A DNA stretch of 64,000 bases from an uncultured Pelagibacteraceae bacterium (GCA_902588585.1 CACIPQ010000004.1:1-64000); one strand, 5' to 3'. Shown: positions 9,893 to 21,181, counted from the first letter of the stretch. Notes: a model not told the origin generated them from the letters alone. Made by a program: numbers and translations.

Positions 9893-10178
9893 TAATCCTA
9901 TTTTTTACTTGCAAAGATGGTGAAAAAACAACAACCTTTCTTGATTTGATTTGATATTTTATTTTTGTTTTGGGGTTCCTTCCTTCCCTAGATTTTTTGT
10001 TTAAAACTTTAAAGGTTCCAAATCCTGATATTTTTAATTTGCCGTCTTTTTTGAGTCCTTCAATGATAATATCAAAAATTAAATTAAATATTTTTTCTGA
10101 AAAACTAATGGGTAATCCTTGATGATATTTTATATTTTTTAAAATATCATCTTTACTAATGTTCTCTCTTTTCATCAT
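9879..10178 (-). CDS. ihfA: Integration host factor alpha / HU-family DNA-binding protein
   Basis: LKISGFGTFKVLNKKSREGRNPKTKIKYQIKSRKVVVFSPS (HU/IHF signature). Confidence 0.92.
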   Translation of the reverse strand: MMKRENISKDDILKNIKYHQGLPISFSEKIFNLIFDIIIEGLKKDGKLKISGFGTFKVLNKKSREGRNPKTKIKYQIKSRKVVVFSPSLQVKNRINAKN

Positions 10179-11211
10179 TAAGTTTTTTTATATGATTTAG
10201 ATTATACTTAATTTTTTTCATCATATCTCCCTTTGCAATTTTATAACATACTTCGATGGAGTAAGAAAAACCTAGCTCATCAGTTGACCCGTGACTTTTT
10301 ACAACTGGACCGTTTAATCCTAAAAAAATTGCACCATTATACTTTCTTGGGTCAAGTTTGGTTTTAAATTCTTTAAGAGCAAAATAAGAAAAAATAGTTG
10401 AGAATTTAGAAATAAAACTACTCGTTAAAGCTTTTTTTAAATTTTCTGTTAAAAAATTAGCTGTGCCCTCAGCTGTTTTTAATGCAATATTACCTGTAAA
10501 ACCATCTGTTACAATAACATTGCTTTTACCTTCTGTGATTTGATTACCTTCAATGTATCCAGAAAATTCAAAATCCCCGAATGAGTCTAGCATTTTTAAT
10601 TTTGAATATGTATTTTTAAGTAAATCAGTTCCTTTGATTTCTTCAGATCCTATGTTCAATAATGCAACTTTTGGTTTTTCCTGTGGATACAAAGATTGAT
10701 AAAGAGCAGAGCCCATTTCTGAAAAATCAACTAAATTTTTTTCACCACATTCAATATTTGCACCTAGGTCCAATACAACATTCATGTTTTTTTTATTAGG
10801 CCAAAGACCTGCCAAAGCGGGTTTATCAACGCCGTCTAATGTTTTAAGTATCATTTTCGACATCACTAATAAGACTCCAGTATTACCTGCAGACAAAGAA
10901 ACATTTGAATCTAAATTTATTTGTGATTCAATTGTTTTCCACATACTAGAATCTTTCCCTTTTTTAATTGCTGAAAGAGCTGGCAACTCATCAGATACAA
11001 CAATTTTCGTATCAATTAATTCATAATTATTTTTTAGGTATTTGAGTTTTTTTAACTCAGAATCAACAATATTTTTATCTCCAAATAAGTAAAAAAAATA
11101 ATCGTCATAATTTCTATTTCTTTTTATAAACAGATCAATTCCCTGCAGAGACTTCTTAGGAGAATTTTCTCCTCCCATTAAATCAATTGAAATTTTAACT
11201 TTATTCGTCAT
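10156..11211 (-). CDS. plsX: Phosphate acyltransferase PlsX
   Basis: ISIDLMGGENSP, SLSAGNTGVLLVMSKMIL, VTDGFTGNIALKTAEG, GLNGPVVKSHG. Confidence 0.95.
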   Translation of the reverse strand: MTNKVKISIDLMGGENSPKKSLQGIDLFIKRNRNYDDYFFYLFGDKNIVDSELKKLKYLKNNYELIDTKIVVSDELPALSAIKKGKDSSMWKTIESQINLDSNVSLSAGNTGVLLVMSKMILKTLDGVDKPALAGLWPNKKNMNVVLDLGANIECGEKNLVDFSEMGSALYQSLYPQEKPKVALLNIGSEEIKGTDLLKNTYSKLKMLDSFGDFEFSGYIEGNQITEGKSNVIVTDGFTGNIALKTAEGTANFLTENLKKALTSSFISKFSTIFSYFALKEFKTKLDPRKYNGAIFLGLNGPVVKSHGSTDELGFSYSIEVCYKIAKGDMMKKIKYNLNHIKKLNDEKREH

Positions 11212-11233
11212 TGAAAATTAAAAATAAAATAGA

Positions 11234-11407
11234 TTATTTGTCTAAAACTTTTTTTCCGTTATAGAATCCAGATTTAAGATCGACATGGTGTGACAACCTG
11301 TATTCACCAGTTTTTTTATCTTCTATAACATTCGCACCAATTATCTTATGGTGAGATCTTCTTTTGTTTCTTCTTGACTTTGAAGTTTTTCTTTTTGGTA
11401 CAGCCAT
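11234..11407 (-). CDS. rpmF: 50S ribosomal protein bL32 (absent from the supplied ORF track)
   Basis: Reverse-strand translation [57 protein letters not shown]. Confidence 0.95.
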   Translation of the reverse strand: MAVPKRKTSKSRRNKRRSHHKIIGANVIEDKKTGEYRLSHHVDLKSGFYNGKKVLDK

Positions 11408-11410
11408 TAT

Positions 11411-11914
11411 TTACCTATTTTTAAAATCTATAGATCCATTTAGCATGATATTGATATCTAAATCAAAACAAAAATTTTGAAATTTTGTTAGATATTCAAC
11501 TAATTTAAGCATTTTTTCAGTGTCAAAATTATCATTTGTAAAAAAATATTTTTTTAACACTTTGTTATTTTGATCAAAAAGATCCGCGTCTGTTTTATCT
11601 AAATTAAGCAAAATATCATAAAAAATTTTAGTTAAACTTTTCATTTTCTTATTTACCGCAACATCTCCATATCCCAATTCTCTTATATGGTATTCAATAT
11701 TTAAAAAAATATTATCAAAGATTTCCTGTGTTTTATTTTTGTATTTATTACCTTTTGCAATCTTGATTATTATTGCGAGATGAAAAAAAATTAATAATAT
11801 ACGTGTTTCAAAATCATCAGGAAGTTTAACATTTTGATAAAAAAATTTATTTCGTGATAATTCAATCAATTTGTTATAAAGTTTGTTGTTATGTTTTTTA
11901 TAAAAAGTAAACAT
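11411..11914 (-). CDS. Ubiquinol-cytochrome c chaperone family protein (CBP3-like)
   Basis: DFETRILLIFFHLAIIIKIAKG...ELGYGDVAVNKKMKSLTKIFYDIL; sits between bamE and rpmF/plsX as in other alphaproteobacteria. Confidence 0.75.
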   Translation of the reverse strand: MFTFYKKHNNKLYNKLIELSRNKFFYQNVKLPDDFETRILLIFFHLAIIIKIAKGNKYKNKTQEIFDNIFLNIEYHIRELGYGDVAVNKKMKSLTKIFYDILLNLDKTDADLFDQNNKVLKKYFFTNDNFDTEKMLKLVEYLTKFQNFCFDLDINIMLNGSIDFKNR

Positions 11915-12370
11915 ATTAATTTTGTAATTATATTACTACTTCTATCTATTTTTTTATCAAATTGCCAAAGGAACAAAGTGATAAAAAGTCATGGGATAAT
12001 GTATCTTGAAAATAGGCAAGAATTATTAAAAGTTAATACTAGCAACAAAAATGATGTTATTAAAAGGCTTGGGCAACCACATTCAAAATCTTTAAAAGAA
12101 AAAAACACTTGGATTTATATTGAGAGAACTAAAACTAAAGGGAAAATATATAAACTTGGTAGAGATGTTTTGGTCAACAACAATGTTTTAGTAGTAAAAT
12201 TTGATAACCGTGGAATTTTACAAGAGAAGCTTTTTTATAACAAAGATAATATGAAAGATTACAAATTTGCAAAAAATGAAACGGCAAATGACATTAAAAG
12301 AGGAACTTTTCTAAATTCGTTTCTTCAAAGTTTAAGACAAAAAATGAGAAGCAACGCTCCAAAAAATTAA
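11891..12370 (+). CDS. bamE: Outer membrane assembly lipoprotein BamE/SmpA/OmlA
   Basis: Lipoprotein signal LLLLSIFLSNCQ, KNDVIKRLGQPHS, DNRGILQE. Confidence 0.8.
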   Translation: MFFIKSKHINFVIILLLLSIFLSNCQRNKVIKSHGIMYLENRQELLKVNTSNKNDVIKRLGQPHSKSLKEKNTWIYIERTKTKGKIYKLGRDVLVNNNVLVVKFDNRGILQEKLFYNKDNMKDYKFAKNETANDIKRGTFLNSFLQSLRQKMRSNAPKN

Positions 12371-12384
12371 AATTAATTAAACAG

Positions 12385-13500
12385 TTATTTATATTTATTT
12401 ATATTTTCTTTGTAAAAAGTATCGAAAGTCTCATTTTTAATTGACTCTCGAATTTTGTTCATAAATTCTTGATAAAAGTTTATGTTATGTAGAGAAATAA
12501 TCATCGATGCTAAAATTTCATTGGCGTTAACAAGATGGTTCAAATAACTTTTTGAATACTTGTTTAAATTTCTAAGTTCAGTGTTCATATCCAAAGGAGT
12601 TTTATCATTTTTAAATTTCGAATTTTTTAAATTAAGCTTTCCTTCCCATGTAAAAGCTAAACCAGTTCTTCCAGATCTCGTTGGGATTACACAATCAAAC
12701 ATATCTATTCCAGATTTAACAGCCCCAAGTATATCCGAAGGAGTTCCAACGCCCATCAAATACCTAGGTTTTTTTTCTGGCATTTTTTTTGTTATATCAT
12801 CTAAAACTTTAAACATTTCTTCTTGTTTTTCGCCTACAGCCAAACCGCCTAATGCATAACCGTCAAAATTTATTTCTAATAATTTTTCTAAACTTTCAAT
12901 TCTTAAATCTTTGAACAAACCGCCCTGAACAATTCCAAACAAAGCTTTTTTATCAGCATTATTAAATTCTTTTTTTGATCTTTTTGCCCAATTTGTCGAA
13001 ACATCAATTGCGTTTGCAATTATATTTTTATCATTAGTTAATTTTGGACATTCATCTAAAACCATAAGTATGTCAGAATTTATTATTTTTTGAATTTGTA
13101 TACTTTTTTCAGGAGTTAAAATTATTTTTCTTCCGTCAATATGAGATGAGAAAATTGCACCTTTTTCTTTGTCAATTTTTCTGAATTTAGACAAAGACAT
13201 TATTTGAAAACCACCTGAGTCTGTTAAAATTGGCTTTTCCCAATTCATAAATTTTTGGAGTCCACCAATATCTTTTAATATATCCAAACCAGGTCTCAAA
13301 TATAAATGGTAAGTGTTACCTAGAATAATTTGTGTATTAGTTTTTAAAATATCTTCAACAAATATACTTTTAACGGTTCCTTGAGTTCCTACAGGCATAA
13401 ATGCAGGTGTATCTATTGTTCCGTGAGAAGTTTTTATTCTACCTAATCTTGCTTGATTATTTTTTTTGATTAATTCAAAAAAATCTTTTTTTGAATTCAT
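12385..13500 (-). CDS. tgt: tRNA-guanine(34) transglycosylase; zinc-site cysteines absent
   Basis: PAFMPVGTQGTVKS, LGNTYHLYLRPG, LTDSGGFQIMSL, ALGGLAVGE, YLMGVGTP, FDCVIPTRSGR. The C-terminal zinc region reads PLDMNTELRNLNKYSKSYLNHL. Confidence 0.95.
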   Translation of the reverse strand: MNSKKDFFELIKKNNQARLGRIKTSHGTIDTPAFMPVGTQGTVKSIFVEDILKTNTQIILGNTYHLYLRPGLDILKDIGGLQKFMNWEKPILTDSGGFQIMSLSKFRKIDKEKGAIFSSHIDGRKIILTPEKSIQIQKIINSDILMVLDECPKLTNDKNIIANAIDVSTNWAKRSKKEFNNADKKALFGIVQGGLFKDLRIESLEKLLEINFDGYALGGLAVGEKQEEMFKVLDDITKKMPEKKPRYLMGVGTPSDILGAVKSGIDMFDCVIPTRSGRTGLAFTWEGKLNLKNSKFKNDKTPLDMNTELRNLNKYSKSYLNHLVNANEILASMIISLHNINFYQEFMNKIRESIKNETFDTFYKENINKYK

Positions 13501-13504
13501 TAAA

Positions 13505-14056
13505 TTATTTTAATTCAGAAAAACTTATTATTTTATCTGGATCTTCTACAGATCCATTTGGTCCATTACCTTTTTTAATTTTGTCTACAAATTCCATTCC
13601 TTTTATTACTTTTCCGAAAACTGTATACTGTCCATCCAAATGAGGTGCTGCATCAAAGCATATAAAGAATTGACTATTTGCACTGTTCGGATCCATTGAT
13701 CGTGCCATAGACAAGGTTCCTTTTTCATGTGGCAAATTATTAAATTCAGCCTTCAAATCAGGTAATGTAGAACCGCCAGTTCCAACTTGTTTGGAATTAA
13801 AATTTTTTGAATTTCCAAATTTAACATCTCCTGTTTGTGCCATAAATCCATCTATAACCCTGTGAAAAACCACCCCATCGTACTCTTTATTTTTCGCAAG
13901 CGTTTTAATTCTGTTTACATGATTAGGAGCAACATCAGGAAATAATTCTATTTCAACATTTCCTGAATCTAATTTTAAAATCATTTTGTTTTCTGCTGAT
14001 ACCTCGGCCATAAAAAATAAAATTGTAATAATATTAACTAAAAAAATCTTTTTCAC
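13505..14056 (-). CDS. Cyclophilin-type peptidyl-prolyl cis-trans isomerase, with signal peptide
   Basis: VVFHRVIDGFMAQTGD, GTLSMARSMDPNSANSQFFICFDAAPHLDGQYTVFGKVIKG. Confidence 0.93.
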   Translation of the reverse strand: MKKIFLVNIITILFFMAEVSAENKMILKLDSGNVEIELFPDVAPNHVNRIKTLAKNKEYDGVVFHRVIDGFMAQTGDVKFGNSKNFNSKQVGTGGSTLPDLKAEFNNLPHEKGTLSMARSMDPNSANSQFFICFDAAPHLDGQYTVFGKVIKGMEFVDKIKKGNGPNGSVEDPDKIISFSELK

Positions 14057-14547
14057 AAAAATTTAGACTTAATTGCTTTAATAACAGATTTTGTAGCAAA
14101 TTTCTTTAAATCCCCCTTAAGTTTGCCTATTTCTTTTATAAATTTTGAAGATATGATTTCATTCTCAATATCAGACATTAAAAAAATAGTCTCTATATTT
14201 TTATCAAGCTTTTTATTCATGCCAGCTAATTGAAATTCATATTCAAAATCAGAAACTGCCCTCAAACCTCTGATAATAATTGATGCTTTATATTTTTTGC
14301 AAAGCTTTACTGTCAAATCATCAAAAGAAATAATTTTTATTTTATTTTTATTCAAACGTAAATCATTAAATAGAGATTTTTTTAATATTTCGATTCTTTC
14401 ATCAATTGTAAATAGGTACTCTTTTTCTATATTATCAGTTATAGCCACTATAAGTTTATCAACAATTTTTAAAGATTTTTTTATAACATCAATATGACCA
14501 AATGTAATTGGATCAAAGGTTCCTGGGTAAATAGCAGTCTTAGGCAT
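14053..14547 (-). CDS. coaD: Phosphopantetheine adenylyltransferase
   Basis: YPGTFDPITFGHIDVI, IIRGLRAVSDFEYEFQLAGMNKKL. Confidence 0.95.
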   Translation of the reverse strand: MPKTAIYPGTFDPITFGHIDVIKKSLKIVDKLIVAITDNIEKEYLFTIDERIEILKKSLFNDLRLNKNKIKIISFDDLTVKLCKKYKASIIIRGLRAVSDFEYEFQLAGMNKKLDKNIETIFLMSDIENEIISSKFIKEIGKLKGDLKKFATKSVIKAIKSKFL

Positions 14548-14549
14548 TA

Positions 14550-17120
14550 TTAATCAATATTATCTTCTATCTTTATGGCTGATACAACTTTTTCTTCGCC
14601 GGATAATTTAATAATTCTTACTCCTTGTGTATTTCTACCTGCTATTCTTATTTCTTTTACCTGGCATCTTATAACCCTGCCTTTGTCAGTAGACAATATA
14701 ATTTGATCTTCGTCTGAAACAACCAAGTTAGAGGTAACATTTCCATTTCTTTTTGAATTAACAATTCCAATAATCCCCTTTCCTCCTCTATTAGTGACTC
14801 TAAAATCTAGAAGTGAGCTTCTTTTTCCATATCCATTTTCAGTTATTGACAAAATATATTTATCCAAATTTTGTTTTTTAGAACCATTTTTTTTAGAAAT
14901 ATCTTCTTTATTTTTACTATCAATGACAGACAAAGACATAACAGTATCATTTTCCGGTAAATTTATTCCCCTTATACCTTTTGACGATCTACCTTTAAAT
15001 AATCTTAATTTTTTGGACATGAATCTTATGCATTTTCCAAACTTTGTACCTAAAACTATATCTTGATTTTCTTTACATTTTTCGACACCAATTATTTTAT
15101 CATTTTCATCGAGTTTCATTGCTATCTTTCCGCTTGCATTAACATTTAAAAAATCAACCAAAGAGTTTTTTCTAATTTTTCCTTTTGCAGTAGCAAAAAC
15201 AACAAAAAGATCTTTCCACTCGTTCTCATTTTCAGGTAATAATAAAGTAGAGGTAATAGACTGAGTATTTTTAAGAGGAAGCAAATTAAATAATGATTTT
15301 CCTTTTGAGGAAAGACTTCCTTTTGGTATCTTCCATGCTTTTAATTTATAAGCAAGACCTTGTGTTGAAAAGAATAAAACTTGGCTGTGAGAATTCCCTG
15401 ACAATATTCTAACTACAAAATCTTCTTCTCTGGTTGTAATACCTGTTTTGCCTTTGCCACCTCTTTTTTGCATTTTAACTGACGACAAAGATCCTCTTTT
15501 AATATATCCCTGATTTGTAATATTAATAACAACGGCTTCTTTTTGTATGGTTTCTTCTATATTGTAATTTAAAACAGTGTCGATTATTTTTGTTCTTCTT
15601 TTAACAGAAAATTTAGATTTAATATCTTCAAGTTCTTTTATAATTAAATTAAATAATTCTTTTTTAGATTTAAGAAGTTTATTATAATAAACAATTAAAT
15701 CAGATAACTTTTTTATTTCACTTTCTATCTCATTAATTCCGAAGGCAGTTAACTTTTGTAATCTTAATTCAAGTATTGAATTTACTTGCAATTCACTAAG
15801 TTGATATTTTGAAATATTTTGTTTTTTTTCAATCATTGAAACTAATTTAGAACTTTTTCGTATTGGCCATTTTTTATTTAATAAGTTTTTCTTTGCAGTT
15901 TCTGTGTCTTTTGATCCTTTAATAATTTTTATTACCGAATCAATACTTTCTACCGCTGTAGCTATACCAATTAATATATGTGCTCTTTCTTCTGTTTTTT
16001 TTAAATCAAATTTAATCTTTCTTAAAACAGTTTCTTCTCTAAAAGATACAAATTCAGAGATAAACTCTTTTAAATTTAGTATTTTTGGTTTGCCTTCAAC
16101 TATAGCTAATGTATTAAAACCGAATGAGGACTCTACGCTTGTTAATTTGTAAAGTTGTCTTCTAATAGTTTCTGGTTCAACTCCTCTTCTAAGATCTATT
16201 ACAACTCTTATACCGTCTCTATTAGATTCGTCTCTTATATCGCTGACACCTTCAATTTTTTTTTGTCTAGACAGGTCAGCAATTTTTTCATTTAAAACAG
16301 ATTTGTTTACTTGGTATGGAATTGATTTAATAACTAGTCTTGATTTTCCATTTTTTAAACTTTCTTCTTCAATTTCACCTCTAATTTTAAATGAACCTCT
16401 GCCCTTGTTATAACCTTGCTTAATTATATCTCTTCCAATAATTAAGCCTCCCGTTGGAAAATCAGGGCCAGGTATAAATTTCATTAATTGTGAAATTGTA
16501 ATATTATTATTTTTTATAAAACCAATAGTGCCATCGATTATTTCACCAAGGTTATGAGGAGGAATACTAGTCGCCATTCCAACGGCAATTCCTCCTGCTC
16601 CATTGACAAGAAGATTTGGAAATTGAGAAGGCAAAACAGTTGGTTCTCTTTCAGTTTCATCATAATTATTTCTATAATCAATAGTATTTTTTTCTAATCC
16701 TTCAGTTAAAAATTGTGAAACTTTTGATAATTTTGTTTCTGTATATCTCATAGCGGCCGGAGGGTCTCCGTCTATTGATCCAAAATTACCTTGACCTTCA
16801 ATTAATGGTAAACTCATTGAAAAGTCTTGTACCAGTCTAACTAAAGCATCATAAACTGCTTGGTCTCCATGTGGATGGTATTTACCTATAACATCACCAA
16901 CAATTCTTGCTGATTTTCTAAATGGTTTACTCCAATCATATCCACCTTTGTACATTGCATAAATTATTCTTCTGTGAACAGGTTTCAATCCATCTCTTAC
17001 ATCTGGAAGAGCCCTACTAACAATTACGCTCATCGCATAAGAAAGATAAGAGGAGCTCATCTCCTGATGAACAAAAATTGGCTTATAATTATAATTATTT
17101 TTTACTTCTGACTTTTGCAT
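14550..17120 (-). CDS. gyrA: DNA gyrase subunit A
   Basis: [47 protein letters not shown], repeated GyrA beta-propeller repeats. Confidence 0.97.
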   Translation of the reverse strand: MQKSEVKNNYNYKPIFVHQEMSSSYLSYAMSVIVSRALPDVRDGLKPVHRRIIYAMYKGGYDWSKPFRKSARIVGDVIGKYHPHGDQAVYDALVRLVQDFSMSLPLIEGQGNFGSIDGDPPAAMRYTETKLSKVSQFLTEGLEKNTIDYRNNYDETEREPTVLPSQFPNLLVNGAGGIAVGMATSIPPHNLGEIIDGTIGFIKNNNITISQLMKFIPGPDFPTGGLIIGRDIIKQGYNKGRGSFKIRGEIEEESLKNGKSRLVIKSIPYQVNKSVLNEKIADLSRQKKIEGVSDIRDESNRDGIRVVIDLRRGVEPETIRRQLYKLTSVESSFGFNTLAIVEGKPKILNLKEFISEFVSFREETVLRKIKFDLKKTEERAHILIGIATAVESIDSVIKIIKGSKDTETAKKNLLNKKWPIRKSSKLVSMIEKKQNISKYQLSELQVNSILELRLQKLTAFGINEIESEIKKLSDLIVYYNKLLKSKKELFNLIIKELEDIKSKFSVKRRTKIIDTVLNYNIEETIQKEAVVINITNQGYIKRGSLSSVKMQKRGGKGKTGITTREEDFVVRILSGNSHSQVLFFSTQGLAYKLKAWKIPKGSLSSKGKSLFNLLPLKNTQSITSTLLLPENENEWKDLFVVFATAKGKIRKNSLVDFLNVNASGKIAMKLDENDKIIGVEKCKENQDIVLGTKFGKCIRFMSKKLRLFKGRSSKGIRGINLPENDTVMSLSVIDSKNKEDISKKNGSKKQNLDKYILSITENGYGKRSSLLDFRVTNRGGKGIIGIVNSKRNGNVTSNLVVSDEDQIILSTDKGRVIRCQVKEIRIAGRNTQGVRIIKLSGEEKVVSAIKIEDNID

Positions 17121-17123
17121 TAT

Positions 17124-17582
17124 TTAAAATGGAATTTCATCATCAAGATCTGGGTTCTCTTGTGATACCTGGTCGTTTGGTAAAGAACTTTTTGCTTGAG
17201 AAGTTTCATTTGAGTTACTAGAGCTATTTTTTCCTCCTAGCATTGTAAGGGATGAATTATATCCTTGGAGAAGAATTTCTGTTGAATATTTATCTTGTCC
17301 AGATTTTTCATCTTTCCATTTTCTGGTGCTTAACTGACCTTCGATATAAACGTTAGCGCCTTTTTTTAAATACTGTTGTACTATATTCACTAGTCCCTCA
17401 TTGAAGATTACAACTCTATGCCATTCCGTTTTTTCTTTTCTTTCTCCGGTAGACTTGTCTTTCCAGCTCTGACTAGTAGCAATACTTAACCTTGCGACAT
17501 TTTTTCCATTAACCATCTGCTTGATTTCAGGATCCGCTCCCAATCTTCCAATTAATTGAACTTTATTTAAACTACCTGACAT
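17124..17582 (-). CDS. ssb: Single-stranded DNA-binding protein
   Basis: OB fold NKVQLIGRLGADPEIK, TEWHRVVIF; acidic tail DLDDEIPF. Confidence 0.96.
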   Translation of the reverse strand: MSGSLNKVQLIGRLGADPEIKQMVNGKNVARLSIATSQSWKDKSTGERKEKTEWHRVVIFNEGLVNIVQQYLKKGANVYIEGQLSTRKWKDEKSGQDKYSTEILLQGYNSSLTMLGGKNSSSNSNETSQAKSSLPNDQVSQENPDLDDEIPF

Positions 17583-17674
17583 AATTTCTTAAGGTTTATT
17601 GTTAGTGAATAAAAGATAATATAGCATATTTATTCTATAAATATAAGGTCAAACTGTTAGAACTGTGTAAAAAT

Positions 17675-20551
17675 ATGTTGAAAAAGATATTGATTAAAGG
17701 GGCTAAAGAGCACAATTTAAAAAATATTTCTTTAGAAATTCCAAAAGAAAAAATGGTTGTTATAACTGGTCTGTCAGGATCTGGAAAATCGTCTCTAGCA
17801 TTCGATACAATCTATGCTGAAGGACAAAGAAGATATGTTGAAAGTCTTTCAGCTTACGCAAGGCAATTTTTAGACAAAATGAAAAAGCCAAATGTTGACT
17901 TAATTGAAGGATTAAGTCCCGCCATATCAATTGAACAAAAAAATGCACCAAAAAATCCAAGATCTACAGTCGCAACAGTTACAGAGATTTATGATTATAT
18001 GAGAGTTCTATTTGCACGTGTCGGAACGCCTTATTCGCCATTTACAGGCAAACCAATAGTTTCTCAGTCAGTAAGTGAAATGGTCGATAAAGTAAAGGCT
18101 TTACCAAAAAATTGTACCATTTTTTTACTCGCTCCTGTCGTAAGAGGAAGAAAAGGTGAATATAAAAAAGATATATTAAATTATAAAAAAAGAGGTTTTC
18201 AGAAAATAAAAGTCGATGGAAAATATTATGATATAAATGATTTTCCCAACTTAAACAAAAAAATCAAACATGATATCTCCATAATTGTTGATAGGGTGGT
18301 TTTGAATTCAAAGTTAGGAAATAGATTAGCAGATAGTATAGAAACGGCATTAAATCTTTCAAACGGCATTTTGATTGCCGAATATGAGAATGAGACTCTA
18401 CCAAAAAAATATAGAAAAAAAGAGAGTGTAACATTTTCCTCAAAATTCTCATGTCCTGAAAGTGGTTTTACTATTGAAGAGATAGAACCAAGACTATTTT
18501 CTTTTAATAGTCCTTTTGGAGCATGTGAAGAGTGTGAGGGTATTGGTCATAATCTTAATATTGATCCAAATTTGGTTGTTACAGATAAAAATAAAAGCCT
18601 TGCGGATGGTGTTATTGAACCTTGGGCTAAATCGACTTCATTATATTATGCACAAACATTAGCATCTATTGCTAAACACTATAAATTTTCTCTAGACACA
18701 AAATGGAAAACACTTCCTAAAAAATACCAAGATATAATACTTTATGGTTCAGATGAAGATGAAATTAAATTTTATTATGATGATGGATACGAAAAATATG
18801 ACACTAAGAAAACTTTTGAAGGTGTTATAAATAATCTTGAAAGAAGATACTTGGAAACAGATAGTGATTGGAAAAGAGAAGAAATAGCTCAATATCAAAG
18901 TGAAAGCAACTGTGAAAAATGTAAAGGTCTAAGATTAAAAGATGAAGCCTTATGTGTAAAGATTAACAAATTGAATATAAGTCAAATTACACAATTTTCT
19001 ATAGATGAATCACAAAAATGGTTTGCAAATCTTGAAAATATTTTAACTTTAAGAGAAAAAAAAATTGCCCAACACATACTAAAAGAAATTAATGAAAGAC
19101 TGAATTTTTTGTTAAATGTAGGTTTAAATTATTTAACTCTTTCTAGAGAATCAGGAACGCTTTCCGGTGGTGAGTCTCAAAGAATAAGATTGGCCTCACA
19201 GATAGGATCAGGTTTAACCGGTGTTCTTTATGTATTAGATGAACCGTCAATTGGCCTTCATCAAAGAGATAATAAAAAACTAATTGCAGCTCTTAAAAAA
19301 TTAAGAGATTTAGGAAATACAGTTATCGTTGTTGAGCATGATGTAGAAACAATGGAAAGTGCTGACCATATAATTGATCTTGGTCCTGAAGCCGGTCTAA
19401 ATGGAGGACATATAACAGCACAAGGAAATTTAAAAGAAATTATTGATAATGAAGAAAGTATAACAGGGAATTATCTTTCTGGAAAAAAATTTATTCCAGT
19501 GCCAAAAAAAAGGAGAACAGCGAGGAATGGAAGATTTTTAGAAATTTTGGGTGCAACAGGAAACAATCTTCAAAATGCTAATCTTAAAATTCCAATAGGA
19601 ACATTTTCATGCGTAACTGGAGTTTCCGGAAGTGGAAAATCAACATTGGTTTTACAAACATTGTTTAATGCTCTTAATTTAACTTTGAATAAAAATAAGT
19701 CGAGAAAACTACCAAAGCCTTTTAAAAATTATAAAGGTACTGAGTTAATTGATAAGGTAATTGATATAGATCAATCTCCAATAGGAAGAACACCAAGATC
19801 AAATCCCGCGACTTATACAGGAGCTTTTGGTCCAATAAGGGATTGGTTTGCAAACCTTCCGGAATCTAAAACCAGAGGTTACAAACCAGGAAGATATTCA
19901 TTCAATGTAAAAGGTGGAAGATGTGAAACCTGTGAAGGGGATGGTGTAATAACATATGAAATGCACTTTTTGCCTGATGTATATATACCCTGCGATGCAT
20001 GCAAAGGATCTAGATATAATAGAGAAACTTTAGAAATCAAATTTAAAAATAAAAATATTGCTGACATTTTAGATATGACTGTAGACGAAGGATGTGTTTT
20101 TTTTGAAAATATTCCAGCAGTACACTCTAAACTTTTAACTTTAAAACATGTTGGTTTGGGTTATATAAAAATAGGACAACAAGCAACGACCTTATCTGGT
20201 GGTGAAGCTCAGAGAATAAAATTAGCTAAAGAACTTTCAAAAAGATCGACAGGAAGGACGCTTTATATTTTAGACGAACCTACTACAGGACTTCACTCTC
20301 ATGATATTAAAAAATTATTAGAGATATTGCAGGCTTTTGTAAATACTGGAAATACTGTAGTTGTAATTGAACATAACTTAGATGTAATCAAAACTGCAGA
20401 TTGGATTATTGATATGGGTCCAGAAGGTGGTTCTGAAGGTGGAAAAATTATTGCTGAAGGATCTCCCGAGAAAGTTGCAGAAATAGACAGTAGTTATACC
20501 GGCAAATTTCTTAAACATTTAATAAATAATAGAATGAAAAAGACTGCATAA
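17675..20551 (+). CDS. uvrA: Excinuclease ABC subunit A
   Basis: Two Walker A motifs ([22 protein letters not shown]), two LSGGE signatures, [29 protein letters not shown]. Confidence 0.97.
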   Translation: MLKKILIKGAKEHNLKNISLEIPKEKMVVITGLSGSGKSSLAFDTIYAEGQRRYVESLSAYARQFLDKMKKPNVDLIEGLSPAISIEQKNAPKNPRSTVATVTEIYDYMRVLFARVGTPYSPFTGKPIVSQSVSEMVDKVKALPKNCTIFLLAPVVRGRKGEYKKDILNYKKRGFQKIKVDGKYYDINDFPNLNKKIKHDISIIVDRVVLNSKLGNRLADSIETALNLSNGILIAEYENETLPKKYRKKESVTFSSKFSCPESGFTIEEIEPRLFSFNSPFGACEECEGIGHNLNIDPNLVVTDKNKSLADGVIEPWAKSTSLYYAQTLASIAKHYKFSLDTKWKTLPKKYQDIILYGSDEDEIKFYYDDGYEKYDTKKTFEGVINNLERRYLETDSDWKREEIAQYQSESNCEKCKGLRLKDEALCVKINKLNISQITQFSIDESQKWFANLENILTLREKKIAQHILKEINERLNFLLNVGLNYLTLSRESGTLSGGESQRIRLASQIGSGLTGVLYVLDEPSIGLHQRDNKKLIAALKKLRDLGNTVIVVEHDVETMESADHIIDLGPEAGLNGGHITAQGNLKEIIDNEESITGNYLSGKKFIPVPKKRRTARNGRFLEILGATGNNLQNANLKIPIGTFSCVTGVSGSGKSTLVLQTLFNALNLTLNKNKSRKLPKPFKNYKGTELIDKVIDIDQSPIGRTPRSNPATYTGAFGPIRDWFANLPESKTRGYKPGRYSFNVKGGRCETCEGDGVITYEMHFLPDVYIPCDACKGSRYNRETLEIKFKNKNIADILDMTVDEGCVFFENIPAVHSKLLTLKHVGLGYIKIGQQATTLSGGEAQRIKLAKELSKRSTGRTLYILDEPTTGLHSHDIKKLLEILQAFVNTGNTVVVIEHNLDVIKTADWIIDMGPEGGSEGGKIIAEGSPEKVAEIDSSYTGKFLKHLINNRMKKTA

Positions 20552-20578
20552 AAAAGCTCTTTGTGTTATGATTTAATC

Positions 20579-21181
20579 ATGTTTAACATATTACAGTCTT
20601 TATCTAAAACAGTGCATCTTTCACTAGGTCTTGCTGTTTTATTATTCATAGGATTATTTTTTGCTGGTGGCGACTGGGCTTTCGACAGAATGTTCTGGAG
20701 TTGGCTATTTAGATACTTTCATGTTGTAGCAGGAATAATGTGGATCGGTCTTCTCTGGTATGTAAACTTTGTTCAAATACCAAGCATGCCAAAAATTGCT
20801 GATGAACAAAAACCCGCAATTACTAAAGTAATAGCACCAGCTGTTCTTTTTTGGTTTAGATGGGCGGCCTTTGCAACAATTGTTACAGGATTAATTGTTG
20901 CTTATTTAAATGGCTATGTTCATCAAGCTTTAGCATTAGGTATAGGTAGTGGCGGAGGTAAAAATACTGCAATTGGTATTGGAATGTGGTTAGGTTTAAT
21001 TATGGCCTTTAATGTTTGGTTTATTATTTGGCCAAATCAAAAAAAATTTCTTGGTATAGTTGAGTGCTCTCCAGAAGAAAAACCTATAGCTTTAAAAAAA
21101 TCATTAATAGCATCTAGAATAAATACTTTATTTTCTTTACCAATGTTGCTGTCAATGGTGGTAGCTCAAAATCTCTATTAG
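20579..21181 (+). CDS. Multi-TM membrane protein, urate hydroxylase PuuD N-terminal (DUF989)-like
   Basis: MFNILQSLSKTVHLSLGLAVLLFIGLFFAGGDWAFDRMFWSWLFRYFHVVAGIMWIGLLWYVNFVQIPSM; ATG at 20579 preferred over the upstream non-ATG start in the track. Confidence 0.65.
   Translation: MFNILQSLSKTVHLSLGLAVLLFIGLFFAGGDWAFDRMFWSWLFRYFHVVAGIMWIGLLWYVNFVQIPSMPKIADEQKPAITKVIAPAVLFWFRWAAFATIVTGLIVAYLNGYVHQALALGIGSGGGKNTAIGIGMWLGLIMAFNVWFIIWPNQKKFLGIVECSPEEKPIALKKSLIASRINTLFSLPMLLSMVVAQNLY

Noticed and set aside
9321-11407. Cys-free bL33 and bL32 as extra zinc-sparing evidence
   Set aside because: Cys-free versions are common in proteobacteria; they do not add to the Tgt zinc-loss argument.
18444-18545. 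UvrA first zinc module reads CPESGFTI, with the second Cys replaced by Ser
   Set aside because: This CPxSG form is, to my knowledge, usual in alphaproteobacterial UvrA, so not a local oddity.
17760-20067. Minus-strand ORFs inside uvrA (17760, 18264, 19879)
   Set aside because: Antisense to a clearly conserved gene, no recognisable motifs.
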